A stretch of DNA of 64,000 nt from Hirudinaria manillensis (lineage: Eukaryota > Annelida > Clitellata > Hirudinida > Hirudinidae). Under the pieces are notes generated by a model. It saw nothing but the letters and a program-made list of their open reading frames with translations, did no database searches and was not told the DNA's origin. The DNA is taken from assembly GCA_034509925.1 (NCBI GenBank), contig CM067537.1:1827001-1891000 (forward strand), in the 5' to 3' direction. Below are positions 17,540 to 33,994 of the stretch, piece by piece; position 1 is the stretch's first letter, and every line of letters starts with the position of its first letter. Position numbers and translations under genes: made by a program.

Positions 17540-20442
17540 GATAACGATTATAATAACAATTATAATAATACTAACAACAACAACAGCAATAATAATAATA
17601 ATTTTAATGATGGGAATTTACTTTTATTTATCACGAATGATTATTAATAATCAACCAATTGGCCCGATTACGTTTACGTCTGCAGCTTACATCAACCTCC
17701 TCCAACCGATGTGGGGTACGATACTCCGGCTGTGCACCTTGTCCGGAATTTTTGGTTTCTCTCTCCAGATGGCAGTCCTTCGAGACGTTATCTCTACTAT
17801 GACCATTCACGTTTACTGCTTCTATGTTTATGCTGCCAGGTCTCGTTATATGAGTTATCGTTGTTTTTTTATTAGAATTATTATATTCTTAAATAGTTCT
17901 TAATTATTTTTTGGATAAATCAAGTAATTGGCTTCTGTTTCTGGCACTTATTTGTGATTTCTAAACTGTAATTTCAGTCTGTCCACTTTACTATCATCTG
18001 ATCTCTGCGCCTTATAAATTATTATTATTATTATTGTTATTATTATTATTATTATTATTATAATAATAAAAGCAAATGAAAATGACCAAAGAATATTAAA
18101 ATTCATGGTCAATTGATAATCAAAATTATATTTAATTTTCTGATAAAATTTATTAAAATTCTAAAAAAATCATTAAAACTAAATTTAAATCTTTATTAAA
18201 GTAATTGTAATATTGTAATTAACGTCTAATTACCTCGTCTCAGGCTGTACAACCTCCAGCTGTCCGCACTCACGTCGCTATGGCGACTGTTCCGAGGCAG
18301 GAAGTGGAACGACCTCAGGAATCGGGTCGACTCGACCTACTTCGACATCGACTCCATGTTCCTGGGGACGTTGTGCTTCGCCATCCTCTTCTTCCTCCTC
18401 CCCACGACTCTGCTCTTTTACGTCGTCTTTGCAGCCGTGAGTCCCGTGGTTGTTCGGATGAATGGATGGATGGGTTGATGGATGGATGGATGGATGGATG
18501 GATGGATGGATGGATGGATGGATGGATTGATGGATGGATGGGTTGATGGATGGATGGATGGATGGATGGATTGATTGATGGATTGATTGATGGTTGGATG
18601 AAGTGATATGTCAGGGGAGGATTTGGGTGGTTCCTTTCGGTCTATGTCATTGTTAAACGGTCCCTTCAACAACAGAAACAACAACAGCAGCAACAGCAAC
18701 AGTGCAGTGCAAATGATTTATTACATACTAGTGGTGCCCAGCCACGCGTTGCTGTGGCTCAATCTGATTATTAATTTTATAAGAAAGAAGTTTTCTAATA
18801 TGTTTATTTTTACAATTTCACAAATTTGTTTGAGGGTTACGATAGTTTGAGCTTTTTAATGTCTCGCTAAAGTTTATTTATACAGATTAGGCAATGACGT
18901 TATCGTGGCAAGATGGCCGGATTTTCGAAAAAAAGCGTATTTTTACATGATATAGTTGTGGCATTTATATGAAACCCATGTACAAACACTCCTCTAATGG
19001 AGTACTATGTTGTGTCAAAATTTCAAAGCAATTGGTCAAGTACTTTCAGAGAACATTTGCATGTTACAAACACACATCGCATTTTTATTTATATAGATAT
19101 ATATATATATAAGTAATAAATCATATATATATATATATATATACTTGTATATGAGTTGTATATTTTTGCTGAGATATTTTATTTTACTTAAAAATACTTT
19201 CTTGTCTCAGTTAAGGCTGGCAGTTCTGGTGGTGCAGTGGTTCCTTGGGCTATCCATCGAAGCCATCGAGGGTCTCCCACTCTACTGGGTGTACTTGAAG
19301 ACCCTGAGGAAGAAGAAGGTTACAGGTGACACAAAGACTTCTTTGTTGCATTGTTGTTTTTGTACTGTCACGATGGTATTGCTGTGTTTATAAACAAGCA
19401 AAGACTTCTATGTAAACATTCTTGATTTAGTCCTTAATGATATCCGTTTCATTCGAGACTCGAACTTCCGCGAGTGATTTTCGTTAGGAATCCTGAGCCG
19501 AATCTAACGTCAACAATAATAACGTCGGCCATAATTTTATGCAATCGTTTCAACTATAATAAGTCTTACTGGAAAGCCAAAACACTTCTTTTGGAGAACA
19601 AGAAACTCTTTGTTCTTCTGGTCTCTCGGAGACCCTCGATCGAATAGTCGGACGTTTTTATTGCTCCTCTTTGTTGTCTCTTTGTGATTTCCTGTTCCTA
19701 TTCATGGCTATGTTTATTTGTTATTACTGATTATTATTATTATTATTATTATTACTACTATTACTATTGGTATTAGTAATTATTATAATTGTTATTATAT
19801 TTATTTTGGTCTATGACAACAACCGTAGGTATTGTCTTGTTATCGTCATTCTTGTGTGTATGGTGTGATGGTCGTCACTTGCGATCGTTGTTTTGAGTTT
19901 TACAATGTTTATTATCTTATTTTTTTTATTAAATAAACAATATATTTTATATTATATTAAAACAATATATTTTTATTATTACAAATCAATATAATTATAG
20001 TATTATAATATAGTGAGTTAATTATATGTATTTTATTTGATTATATAGTTTGACAAATGTTAATGAATACGTTATATTCCAATGCCCTCCATGCTGTCAT
20101 CCCTCATCACTCAAAGCATCTTCTACTGATTTTTACATTCATTTACAACAATTTTGTGGATTTAATAATTAAATAATATTTTAATTCGACATATGTTTGT
20201 TATTATTAAACATATTTTTTTTCAATCGTCTGGCTACCCGCACGGTGATTTTGAATGGGCTTCGTTCACAATGGTCGCCAGCATGGTCTTGCTTTTGAAG
20301 GCAATGTCGATTAATACGCAATTATTGGCAATAAAATTAAAATTATTAATATTAATAGTTATTATTGATAATTATATCGATAATGATATTGTTAACTTCA
20401 TTATTATTATTATTTTTATTATTATTATCATTATTATTATTA

Positions 20443-20477
<35 letters not shown>

Positions 20478-20871
20478 TTATCGACTTGCTTTTGTCATTT
20501 TACTTTTTTTCATTTGTCCATTCATTCAGTTGGCATGAATCGTTTAACAAAGGTTGTTGTTATAATTATTAATAATCACTGGTGTTTGATATTAATGTTT
20601 ATTAATGGTATTAATTATATTATTTATTATTATTATATTATATTATTATTATTATTTATTAATAATAATGCACCGGTAATGTTTATTAATTAAAATCGGA
20701 AGTCGTCAAACAATTGTAGGTTCACCGTGTCTGACTGTGATTGAAACCAGTGTCCCATTCTGTCTACAAGTGAAGGTGATATTGAGTACTTTCTCATTAA
20801 TATTATTATTATTATTATTTTTATTATTATTATTTTTATTATTATTATTATTGTTATTATTATTATTAATA

Positions 20872-20906
<35 letters not shown>

Positions 20907-21541
20907 ATTGTTATTATTATTATTATTATTATTATTCATGGTTGTTATTACTTTGTAATTATTGTTATTAATAATACGATTACCTTCTTGTTATTGGTGC
21001 TATTGCCATTGTTGGCTTCTAAGCTTTTCTGCCTAAGCGTTGTGACGTCTCAGATGATAGGAAAGACGCGTTGTTGTGATTTCGAGAAACAAAATCCGTC
21101 AAACAATCGACTTTGTTGATTTTGTCGAGCGAGAGAGAAATTGCAGTTCTCTGAAAAAAAAATCTCGAGTAACACCTATAATTTAATTTTAATTACATCA
21201 TTCTAATGTTAGGGTTAGGATTAGAATTGGGGTTAGGATTAGGGTTAGGATTGGGGATAGGGTTAGGGTTAGCATTAGGATTGGGATTAGGGTTAGGGTT
21301 AGGATTAAGGGTTAAGCTGTTTCTATACTATTTTGTGAGCATCATTTATTTATTATTATTTCAGCTCAATCCAATTTCACTGAAAGAGCTCATAGCCTTG
21401 GACCACATCTCTTCTGCAGCAGCAACATCGACGTCGTCGTCGTCGTCACCATCGTCGTCGTCATCGTCGCCCGCCGGTTTAATCACCTTTGTGAAAAAAT
21501 TGCTGACAGGCAAATTGATATGTCCGTGGATCGAGAAGTGA
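15059..21541 (+). CDS. PIGQ: PIGQ / GPI1, subunit of the GPI-GlcNAc transferase complex (567 aa)
   Basis: Part of the ER-membrane complex that transfers GlcNAc to phosphatidylinositol, the first step of GPI-anchor synthesis. Exons: 15059-15693, 16119-16253, 16678-16789, 17143-17269, 17686-17839, 18244-18436, 19211-19325, 20720-20775, 21365-21541; phases close to 1704 nt. Exon 1 has the start [10 protein letters not shown] and a cytosolic region. The multi-spanning core follows, with the family's hallmarks: [29 protein letters not shown]-like [53 protein letters not shown], and [12 protein letters not shown]. The last exon ends like the vertebrate protein ([13 protein letters not shown] versus KLFLGELIYPW). 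It contains a Ser run encoded by TCG triplets. The ATG at 15059 was chosen because upstream in-frame codons lack ATG. The donor/acceptor choice at 16251-16253 and 16678 has one alternative. Human PIGQ isoforms are about 580-760 aa. Confidence 0.93.
16260..16440. repeat. Imperfect GAT-rich triplet repeat in PIGQ intron 2
   Basis: GATGATGATAATGAT variants occupy about 180 bp directly after the exon 2 donor. Apparent frames over it (poly-Met/Ile or poly-His) are artefacts. Confidence 0.85.
16806..16917 (+). repeat. G-rich GGGTTTG/GGGTTAG repeat in PIGQ intron 3
   Basis: Irregular head-to-tail GGGGTTTGGG, GGGTTAGGG and GGGTTGGGG units directly follow the exon 3 donor. Many G3-4 runs are spaced by TT/TTT, giving strong G-quadruplex potential on the plus (sense) strand. 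Confidence 0.8.
17275..17342. repeat. (GAT)n/(GGT)n compound repeat in a PIGQ intron
   Basis: GATGAT run followed by GACGAC and GGTGGT runs, immediately after exon 4's donor. Confidence 0.85.
17487..17542. repeat. (AAT)n microsatellite in a PIGQ intron
   Basis: Pure AAT repeat; poly-Asn frame is an artefact. Confidence 0.9.
18460..18600. repeat. (TGGA)n tetranucleotide repeat in a PIGQ intron
   Basis: About 140 bp of TGGATGGA with TTGA variants, starting about 25 bp after the exon 6 donor. Confidence 0.92.
18719..19142 (+). mobile_element. Probable non-LTR retroelement 3' end / dispersed repeat
   Basis: The segment runs from TACTAGTGGTGCCCAGCCAC through TTCAAAGCAATTGGTCAAGT and TTTCAGAGAACATTTGCATG to a (TA)n tail. 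A 'CAATTGGTCAAGTA.TTTC' block followed by ACAAACACA and a TATATAGATATA tail is a pattern I associate with 3' ends of RTE-like elements in invertebrates. No open reading frame remains. The family assignment is inference from memory of the pattern. Confidence 0.45.
20398..20476. repeat. (ATT)n microsatellite in a PIGQ intron
   Basis: Interrupted ATT repeat between exon 7 and exon 8. Confidence 0.85.
20798..20937. repeat. (ATT)n microsatellite downstream of PIGQ exon 8
   Basis: About 140 bp of ATT with GTT/TTT interruptions beginning about 25 bp past the exon 8 donor. Confidence 0.9.
21209..21306 (+). repeat. Degenerate TTAGGG-like repeat in PIGQ's last intron
   Basis: Roughly sixteen TTAGGG/TTAGGA/TTGGGG units, about 50 bp before the last exon. 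It resembles metazoan telomere repeat but is too degenerate to be a recent telomeric insertion. Confidence 0.75.
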
Positions 21542-21697
21542 TAAATCGATTTATAAAAAAAAATAAATTAAATAAATTAATAATTAGTTAAATCATTATT
21601 TGATTTGTAATAGAATAGAATTCTTTTGGTCCACTTATTATTGTTGATAAAATTTTTCATTATTTTCAGCCGAGAAAAATGATTTTAAAAGTTATTT

Positions 21698-21703
21698 AAT
21701 AAA
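21698..21703 (+). terminator. Candidate PIGQ polyadenylation signal
   Basis: AATAAA lies 157 bases after the PIGQ stop codon. It is the first canonical signal in a plausible 3' UTR position. Confidence 0.5.
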
Positions 21704-21780
21704 ATATTTGTAAATTATTACATTCCCTTCACCTGTTTGTGTCATCGCAATCGTTGCTCTGAATGTTTAATGAAATTTAA

Positions 21781-22020
21781 TGTAAATGTTTTATTATAAT
21801 CCTGTTTTGTTAATGTTTATTGGTATAAATATTTTATTATAAACCTATTTTGTTAATAATAGGTATAAACATTTTATTATAAACCTATTTTGTTAATAAT
21901 AGGTATAAACATTTTATTATAAACCTATTTTGTTAATAATAGGTATAAACATTTTATTATAAGCCTATTTTGTTAATATTAATCAGTATAAACATTTTAT
22001 TACAATCGTATTTTGTTAAT
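21781..22020. repeat. 40-bp minisatellite, about 5-6 copies
   Basis: The unit, containing AACATTTTATTATAAACC and TATTTTGTTAATAATAGG, is repeated head-to-tail. Central copies are identical and outer copies degenerate. Confidence 0.9.
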
Positions 22021-22997
22021 GTTTATCAGTGTAAATATTTATCGACGTTCATTAATGTCATTTCGCGGCCATTGTCGTCCAATGACAGCACGGCTTTCTG
22101 TCCGATTATTTAATGACTTTCAAGTCCATTGAAGTTTAAACGGCAATAAATCCTCGCGTCACCCCACGCACACCTTTGTGTCGTCTGCTTTGGAAAGGGG
22201 CACCTGCATTCTATCTGTTGGAAGCTATTGTTGTTGTTGTTGTTGTTATTGTTGTTGTTGTTGGTTAATAATTTTAAACGTCAAAGAAAGATTCTAGACT
22301 CGTTGAAGAAGTTGTGGTAAGAACATTTTAAATATGCTCTATCTGGTAGCCATAATTTGAAAGTAATAGTATTAATAATAATATTGATAATAATAACCGT
22401 CGTCGTCGTCATCGCCACAGTCTTAAATAAATACAGGACACTACAATAAAATGATGATGTCTGCATTTTTCGGCATTTCAAGTGGTTAAACATTGTTTTT
22501 TTTTCCAGGTTCCTGGTTTGTTTTATAATAGATTAATAATAATAATAATAATAACATGTAATAATAACAATAAATAATGTAATAATAACAAGCGGAACCT
22601 GCAGCACGATGAATGAGTAAACAAAAACACTGACTATCTGCAAGTCGTGATTGGTGATTGATTTTCAAGTGGGTGGCTCTTTTCATGTCAATCAAACTTG
22701 TTACACTTTGAAAATGGCCTGACATCAATGATGGTAATAATTGATTACATACAGAGCCTGCCTATTGGGACAGCTAGACCTTGCATGGAAAGGCGTCCCT
22801 TTGGGCAAACTGGCCCTTTTGCCAGTTGTGTTGTTATGTTAAACTAAAGAAATAAAATGGCCCTAAGTATAGGTTTTACCCTATTTCTATCCTACCCTAT
22901 TTCTATTACCTTATTCTATGGTGCCCAAATTCACTTCTTTTAAAGAAGGCTTTACTGCATATTATAAACCACATTTATTACATGAGATTGGTTACTA

Positions 22998-23053
<56 letters not shown>

Positions 23054-24686
23054 GATATGTCTATTATGATGTCCTTATGGTTTTTATAACACCTGGGGCA
23101 ATTGGGTCTAGTCATTTCGTCTCAAAATTTGTCTTGAAGCAATGGAAAACTTGAAATCTGCACCGACATCTTCACCTTGAATTTTCCACTTGACCGATTA
23201 GGCCGGCGTTGCCATGGCGACTTGTGGCCAGGCCTGAGGGAAAGGAGAGTGCAGCTGGGTGTTTATTGATACCCAAGGGCTCAAAAGGGTCGATAACTGA
23301 TAAATTAGAAATATACTATCACTAGAATCTAGGTCTTTCCAAATAATTACGGCTGCCATCTTTGTTCCGGTGACTCAAACGACGGAAGCGGTCCTCATGG
23401 CAACTGCTGCGTCGACGCCTCCGACGTGACGTGACGTCCTTAGTGACGTGAATGACGACCAAAAAAAATAATGACAAGAGAAACTGACGCGTTCTTTTGG
23501 AGGCGACAGTAAAACGAACGATTCAGACAAAAAAAAGGTTTCGAAATAAAAAATTTATTTTAGAAGAAAATCAGAATAAAATAATATTTATGAATGAATG
23601 AGATAGACCATCTTATTGTGGGGTTTTCGGCCTTTTGTTATGGAGATTAACTTTTAGAATTTTAATGTGGACCAAAGATAATCTATTTATTTATTATTTT
23701 TCTTTTTAACGTCAGTATAACTTAAATTATTTACTAAACTAATTTAAAGCCGAATTTGATCTAGGTCTTGAGACAAGAGTCTAGACTGAAATGTTAATCG
23801 TTTGGGGTCCTAGTATAATTCGAACTCTTTATAGTTTTGCAAATGAAATTTAAAACCAGTTTTTAATTAAAAAACAAAAAAAGCTATTTTTTAATTTTTA
23901 TTTTTTAAAACTTTATTACATATTTATTATAAAATTTCGACTTCTCTAATATTTTTTTTATCAAACTGCGACACCCAAGTGTGCTTAATGGTCGGCAAAA
24001 AAATTGTTATCACAACAACAACAGCAGCAATGAGTCACCACTACAATCATCATCGTCATCATCATCATTTTTAGCGCGATATTTTTGATGTCCCCCTCGG
24101 GCCAAAGACTCCCCATGGGGTAGAACCAGCCACCTCTCAAGTCTATGCAAAATAGGTTTGATATTATATCAGGCAATCATGGCTTTTCAATGCAACTGCT
24201 TTTCTGGGCCCCAAAATCTTTTGTAAGTTCATATTCATCGTCGTCGTCGTCGTCACCATCGCCCTTCTTTGTTTACTATCATCACTATCATTATCTTCGA
24301 TTGATAGAGCTAGATTGATTGATTGATTGATTTACAAGCCGCTTATTATATTGGCATGCATTTTCGAATCTGATATTTTATGCCTTAGATACAATTGTCC
24401 TCGCTTTCTAGAAAAATATTATGTAGTTATAAAATGTAATTTATTAATAAGGTTGATGATGATAATGATGATTAATGGTGATGATGACGATGCTTTTAAT
24501 AATAATGACAATAAAAGCTACAAACTAAGTTAATTTAAGTTAATAATAATATTATTATTATTACTAGTATTATTATTTTATCATTATCACCATCATTATT
24601 ATTAATGCTATTATTATTATTATTATTAATTATTATTATTATTATTATTATTATTGTAATTATTATTGCAATTATTATTATTATTA

Positions 24687-24747
<61 letters not shown>

Positions 24748-26619
24748 AGTACTGTCGATTAGCTATTCCCTATTAATGGTTGTAGCGGCTTAAGAATGAA
24801 TGTCATATATCATTATCCTTGTGACATTCATTCTTTTATTATGTCCTTCCATCACTCAATTCACTCGATTGTGAGCTGAAGAGGCGTTAATGATAGGCAG
24901 TGAGGGAGTGAGTGTTGACGTTTAAAAATTACATTTAAATTATTTTTTATTTAATATTAAATAATAATAATAATAATAATAAATATTAATAATAATATTT
25001 TTGCCTTTATAATATAAATATTTAACTTAGGCGAAAATATTTTTCAGATTTAAATCAATTTTCATATGTTTACCTTAACTTAAAATAATAAATATTATTT
25101 TATTTAAAATTATTTTATTTAAAATTTATAATAAAAATTATTTTTCAGATTTTAACGAATTTCAGTAATAATTACCTTAACTTGTCTTGTTAATGTTGGG
25201 ATATTAAATATCATTTTTATTTTTAAATTTCGCCCATTTATTGATCTCGACATTTTAATATTAATCATGAAATTATCCAATAAATGTTTATCATAATTAT
25301 AATTATGATAATAATTATTAAATATTTATTAGACATAATTATAATTATTATCATAATTATAATATTATTATTATAATCTCTTGTTTGGCACAAAATGCTT
25401 AGAAACTCAAAGCCAATCTAACGACTTTGATTTCCAGTGGACCAAAAATCAATGCATGAAATTAAAAAATGGTTGATTATCAATGGAAAGTCTTATCAGA
25501 AGAATCAGTTAAATGCTCCAACAAGACAGGTTAAATATCAACTAACTAATTAAATTATTAGTACGAATAAATAAATAAATAAACAATTAATTAAATAAAT
25601 AAATTGAATTAAAAACATAAATCGTAATAAATCAGTACCGGAAACGTGGCAGCTTGCATTCATGGTGACATTTTATTGAAGTCTTCTTAGACATCGTCAG
25701 ACAATGTCGAAACAGAGGAATATTTTTCAAGGTCACTCAGGACGTATGAATCGGTCCTGTCACTGACCTTGGATTTAAAAACATTGACAGAGTTGACATG
25801 ATTGTCTTGATTGAAGTGATTGACGTGATTGAAGTGATTGACGTGATTGACACTTGTTTACTTTTGCTTTTCAAGTTTAATATGTTTAGAAGTCAATAAG
25901 ATTAATTGACCTGAAGATGTGGCATTTGGGGTCACCATTTTATTAATGCTTCTGTCATTATTATTATTATTATTTTTTTATTGTGACTGGAATCATTACG
26001 GAAATAATTACAGGGAACATATTTTCATTGTTTTTTTTAATATTTAATTCAAAAATCACATTAATATCGAAATAATCACCTCAGATATTCTCCGATATTC
26101 TACAAGGATCATTTTTTATTTTCAAAGTACTATACGAATAAACACAAAAGCACGATTATTACATTATCGACAAATCTATTAAATATATTAAATGTATATC
26201 TAAATAATTTAATATTAATTCAATATTAATTTCACTAATTTATATTTAAATAATTCAAATTTTCCCATAAATATTGAAATAATCACTTAAGAATAATCAC
26301 TTATTCTACAAGGATCTCTTTTATTTCCAAATTAGCATAGGCGAAGGCCGTTGAGCAAACATATCGTGGCCCAAATAAATAGGCGCCATTTTTTTTATCT
26401 TCTTCTGCAAACATAGAACAAACAGCTTCAACGAAAACAGAGGACAGTTTTGTCTTTGTTTTGCTGCAGTAATTTTTTTTTCAGTGATTTTTATTATGAA
26501 TTAATGAATAAATATAAAATATTATTCACCCCGCCGAAGTCTGAGACAATGCCCCACTGCTGGCAGATCAGGCCCTACTTTCATGCAAGGATTGTTAATA
26601 ATTGATGATGATGATGATG

Positions 26620-26707
<88 letters not shown>

Positions 26708-27235
26708 TAATAATAATAATAAATTCATAACAAATAAACAGAATTAGTTAATTAACTATCATTTTCAACTTTTAATTTTTGTTTCCTGAAACTATTTGCA
26801 GATTTATAATTTATATAATTTAGTATTTACTGAATTGATATTTATAACATTTTATTTATATATTATTATTTACATAATTTATTAGAATTTATTATAATTA
26901 AGAAGATTAATTATATTTTAAAAGCAATCTTTGATTTTCGCCGAGCACCACGCCAAGGTAATAATATTATTTTTAAATTTAAATAACGTTGTAATAATAT
27001 AAGGTTTTTTTTTTATATCTTTGTGCACTTGTACCCCTATTGTCACCTCTAGTGACGATGATGATTATGATGATTTTGACGATGACGATGACGACGACGA
27101 TGATGATGGCTTTTTTAGGACGATATTCAATGGAGCACATTCATCCCTACTCTCACCATTGACACTAATGTGTTATTGTTATGCGTAATAAATTATTGTT
27201 TAGTAATAATAATAACAATAATAATAATAATAATA

Positions 27236-27266
<31 letters not shown>

Positions 27267-27706
27267 TGATAATAATAATAATAATAATAATGCCATAATT
27301 TATTATGGACGTTTTTTTTTCACCGGCTTTATAATTACAGTGTGACAATTTTTGTTATTTATTAGCTTTTAATCAGAAATTGGAATATTCCGAGCTGAAT
27401 TTTAGTATTCAATCTGAGGACTCAAAGCTTTTCAAATCTTTGAACTTCAAGTAGGCCCCCTGAGTAGGCCCCATACGGTATGAGGCACGGGCCATGCCAC
27501 CCATTTTTTTCGGAACTACCCATCCACCCTTTACGCTCACTCTTCTTAGTGATGAGATTTCATGGCGAAGTTGAATGAATTTCGAAGAATTAAAAAAATA
27601 TCCTTTGAAAATTGTAAGAATAATGTTTAATGTTATAAGAACAATATGTAATAATAACCTCCTAATAAAATAAGGATTGATACAATAATTATCATAATTA
27701 TTGATA

Positions 27707-27765
<59 letters not shown>

Positions 27766-28426
27766 TATATAGTTAACAATTGATTGGCCAGTGACGAATA
27801 TCCTTGGTTTAGGACCAGTGAGTTCTATTTAATTTATTACGACTGTTATTATTAAATAAATCTCATAATAATAAAATATTATTAAACAAATTTCATAATA
27901 ATAAATTATTATTCTGAAAGTTTCATAATAAATCTTCTTGTTAGCTTAGGCTTGGTAAAGAAAGCTATTGAATGGTCGGAAATTTTTTTTAGAATATTTC
28001 TGTCTCGTAATAAATAAATATTTTAAAATATATATTAATAAATAATTTATTAATATTAATATAAAATTATATTAAAAACGTAACAACGTTTTCTCAATTC
28101 AAGGCATTTATTTTTAATTATAATTATAATACTCGTTATTGTGGTGGAAACAACACAAACAGCTGAGAATATTCTACAATTCCATCATTAAGCATATATA
28201 CATGACTAAATTGTTTTTGTTTTGCCGGGCAATATTTATGACAAAGTCGAATAAAAATAAATAAAACATGATAATTATAAAATATAAATATCTACAATTT
28301 ACAAAATATTTCAAAATTCGTTTTGCAGACGTCTGGAAATCTACGGAAATAAGTACAATTGCATTTAAATACAAATAAATAAATAAAGCGGACGATATTT
28401 AAGTTACTAAATGAGGCGAAAACATG
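22021..28426. other. Intergenic region, repeat-rich, no gene recognised
   Basis: About 6.4 kb between PIGQ and the MMP gene. It contains ATT/AAT microsatellites at about 22993-23054, 24604-24747, 26602-26725, 27205-27292 and 27705-27763, long AT-rich stretches, and a less AT-rich, motif-dense patch at 23.2-23.5 kb. I found no exon with recognisable coding similarity on either strand. Confidence 0.6.
23160..23460. promoter_or_regulatory. Possible cis-regulatory island (X-box-like and CRE-like motifs)
   Basis: GTTGCCATGGCGAC (23208-23221) differs by one base from the palindromic RFX X-box GTTGCCATGGCAAC. A second CATGGCAAC half-site lies at about 23395. TGACGTGACGTCC with further TGACGTG and TGACG follows (23423-23458), resembling clustered CREs. 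Local GC content is visibly higher than in the flanks. No associated exon was identified. Confidence 0.35.

Positions 28427-33994
<5,568 letters not shown>

Noticed and set aside
20193..20340. Open frame with [20 protein letters not shown] as an extra PIGQ exon
   Set aside because: No match to the PIGQ family at this position, and exons 7 and 8 join correctly without it. It quickly runs into a microsatellite.
21781..22020. CRISPR-like array (regular 40-bp units)
   Set aside because: Whole units repeat without unique spacers, and the genome is eukaryotic; it is a minisatellite.
24000..24180. Minus-strand frame with DLRGGWFYPMGSLWPEGDIKN
   Set aside because: Looks protein-like for about 25 residues but continues into a triplet repeat, with no supporting exon or family match.
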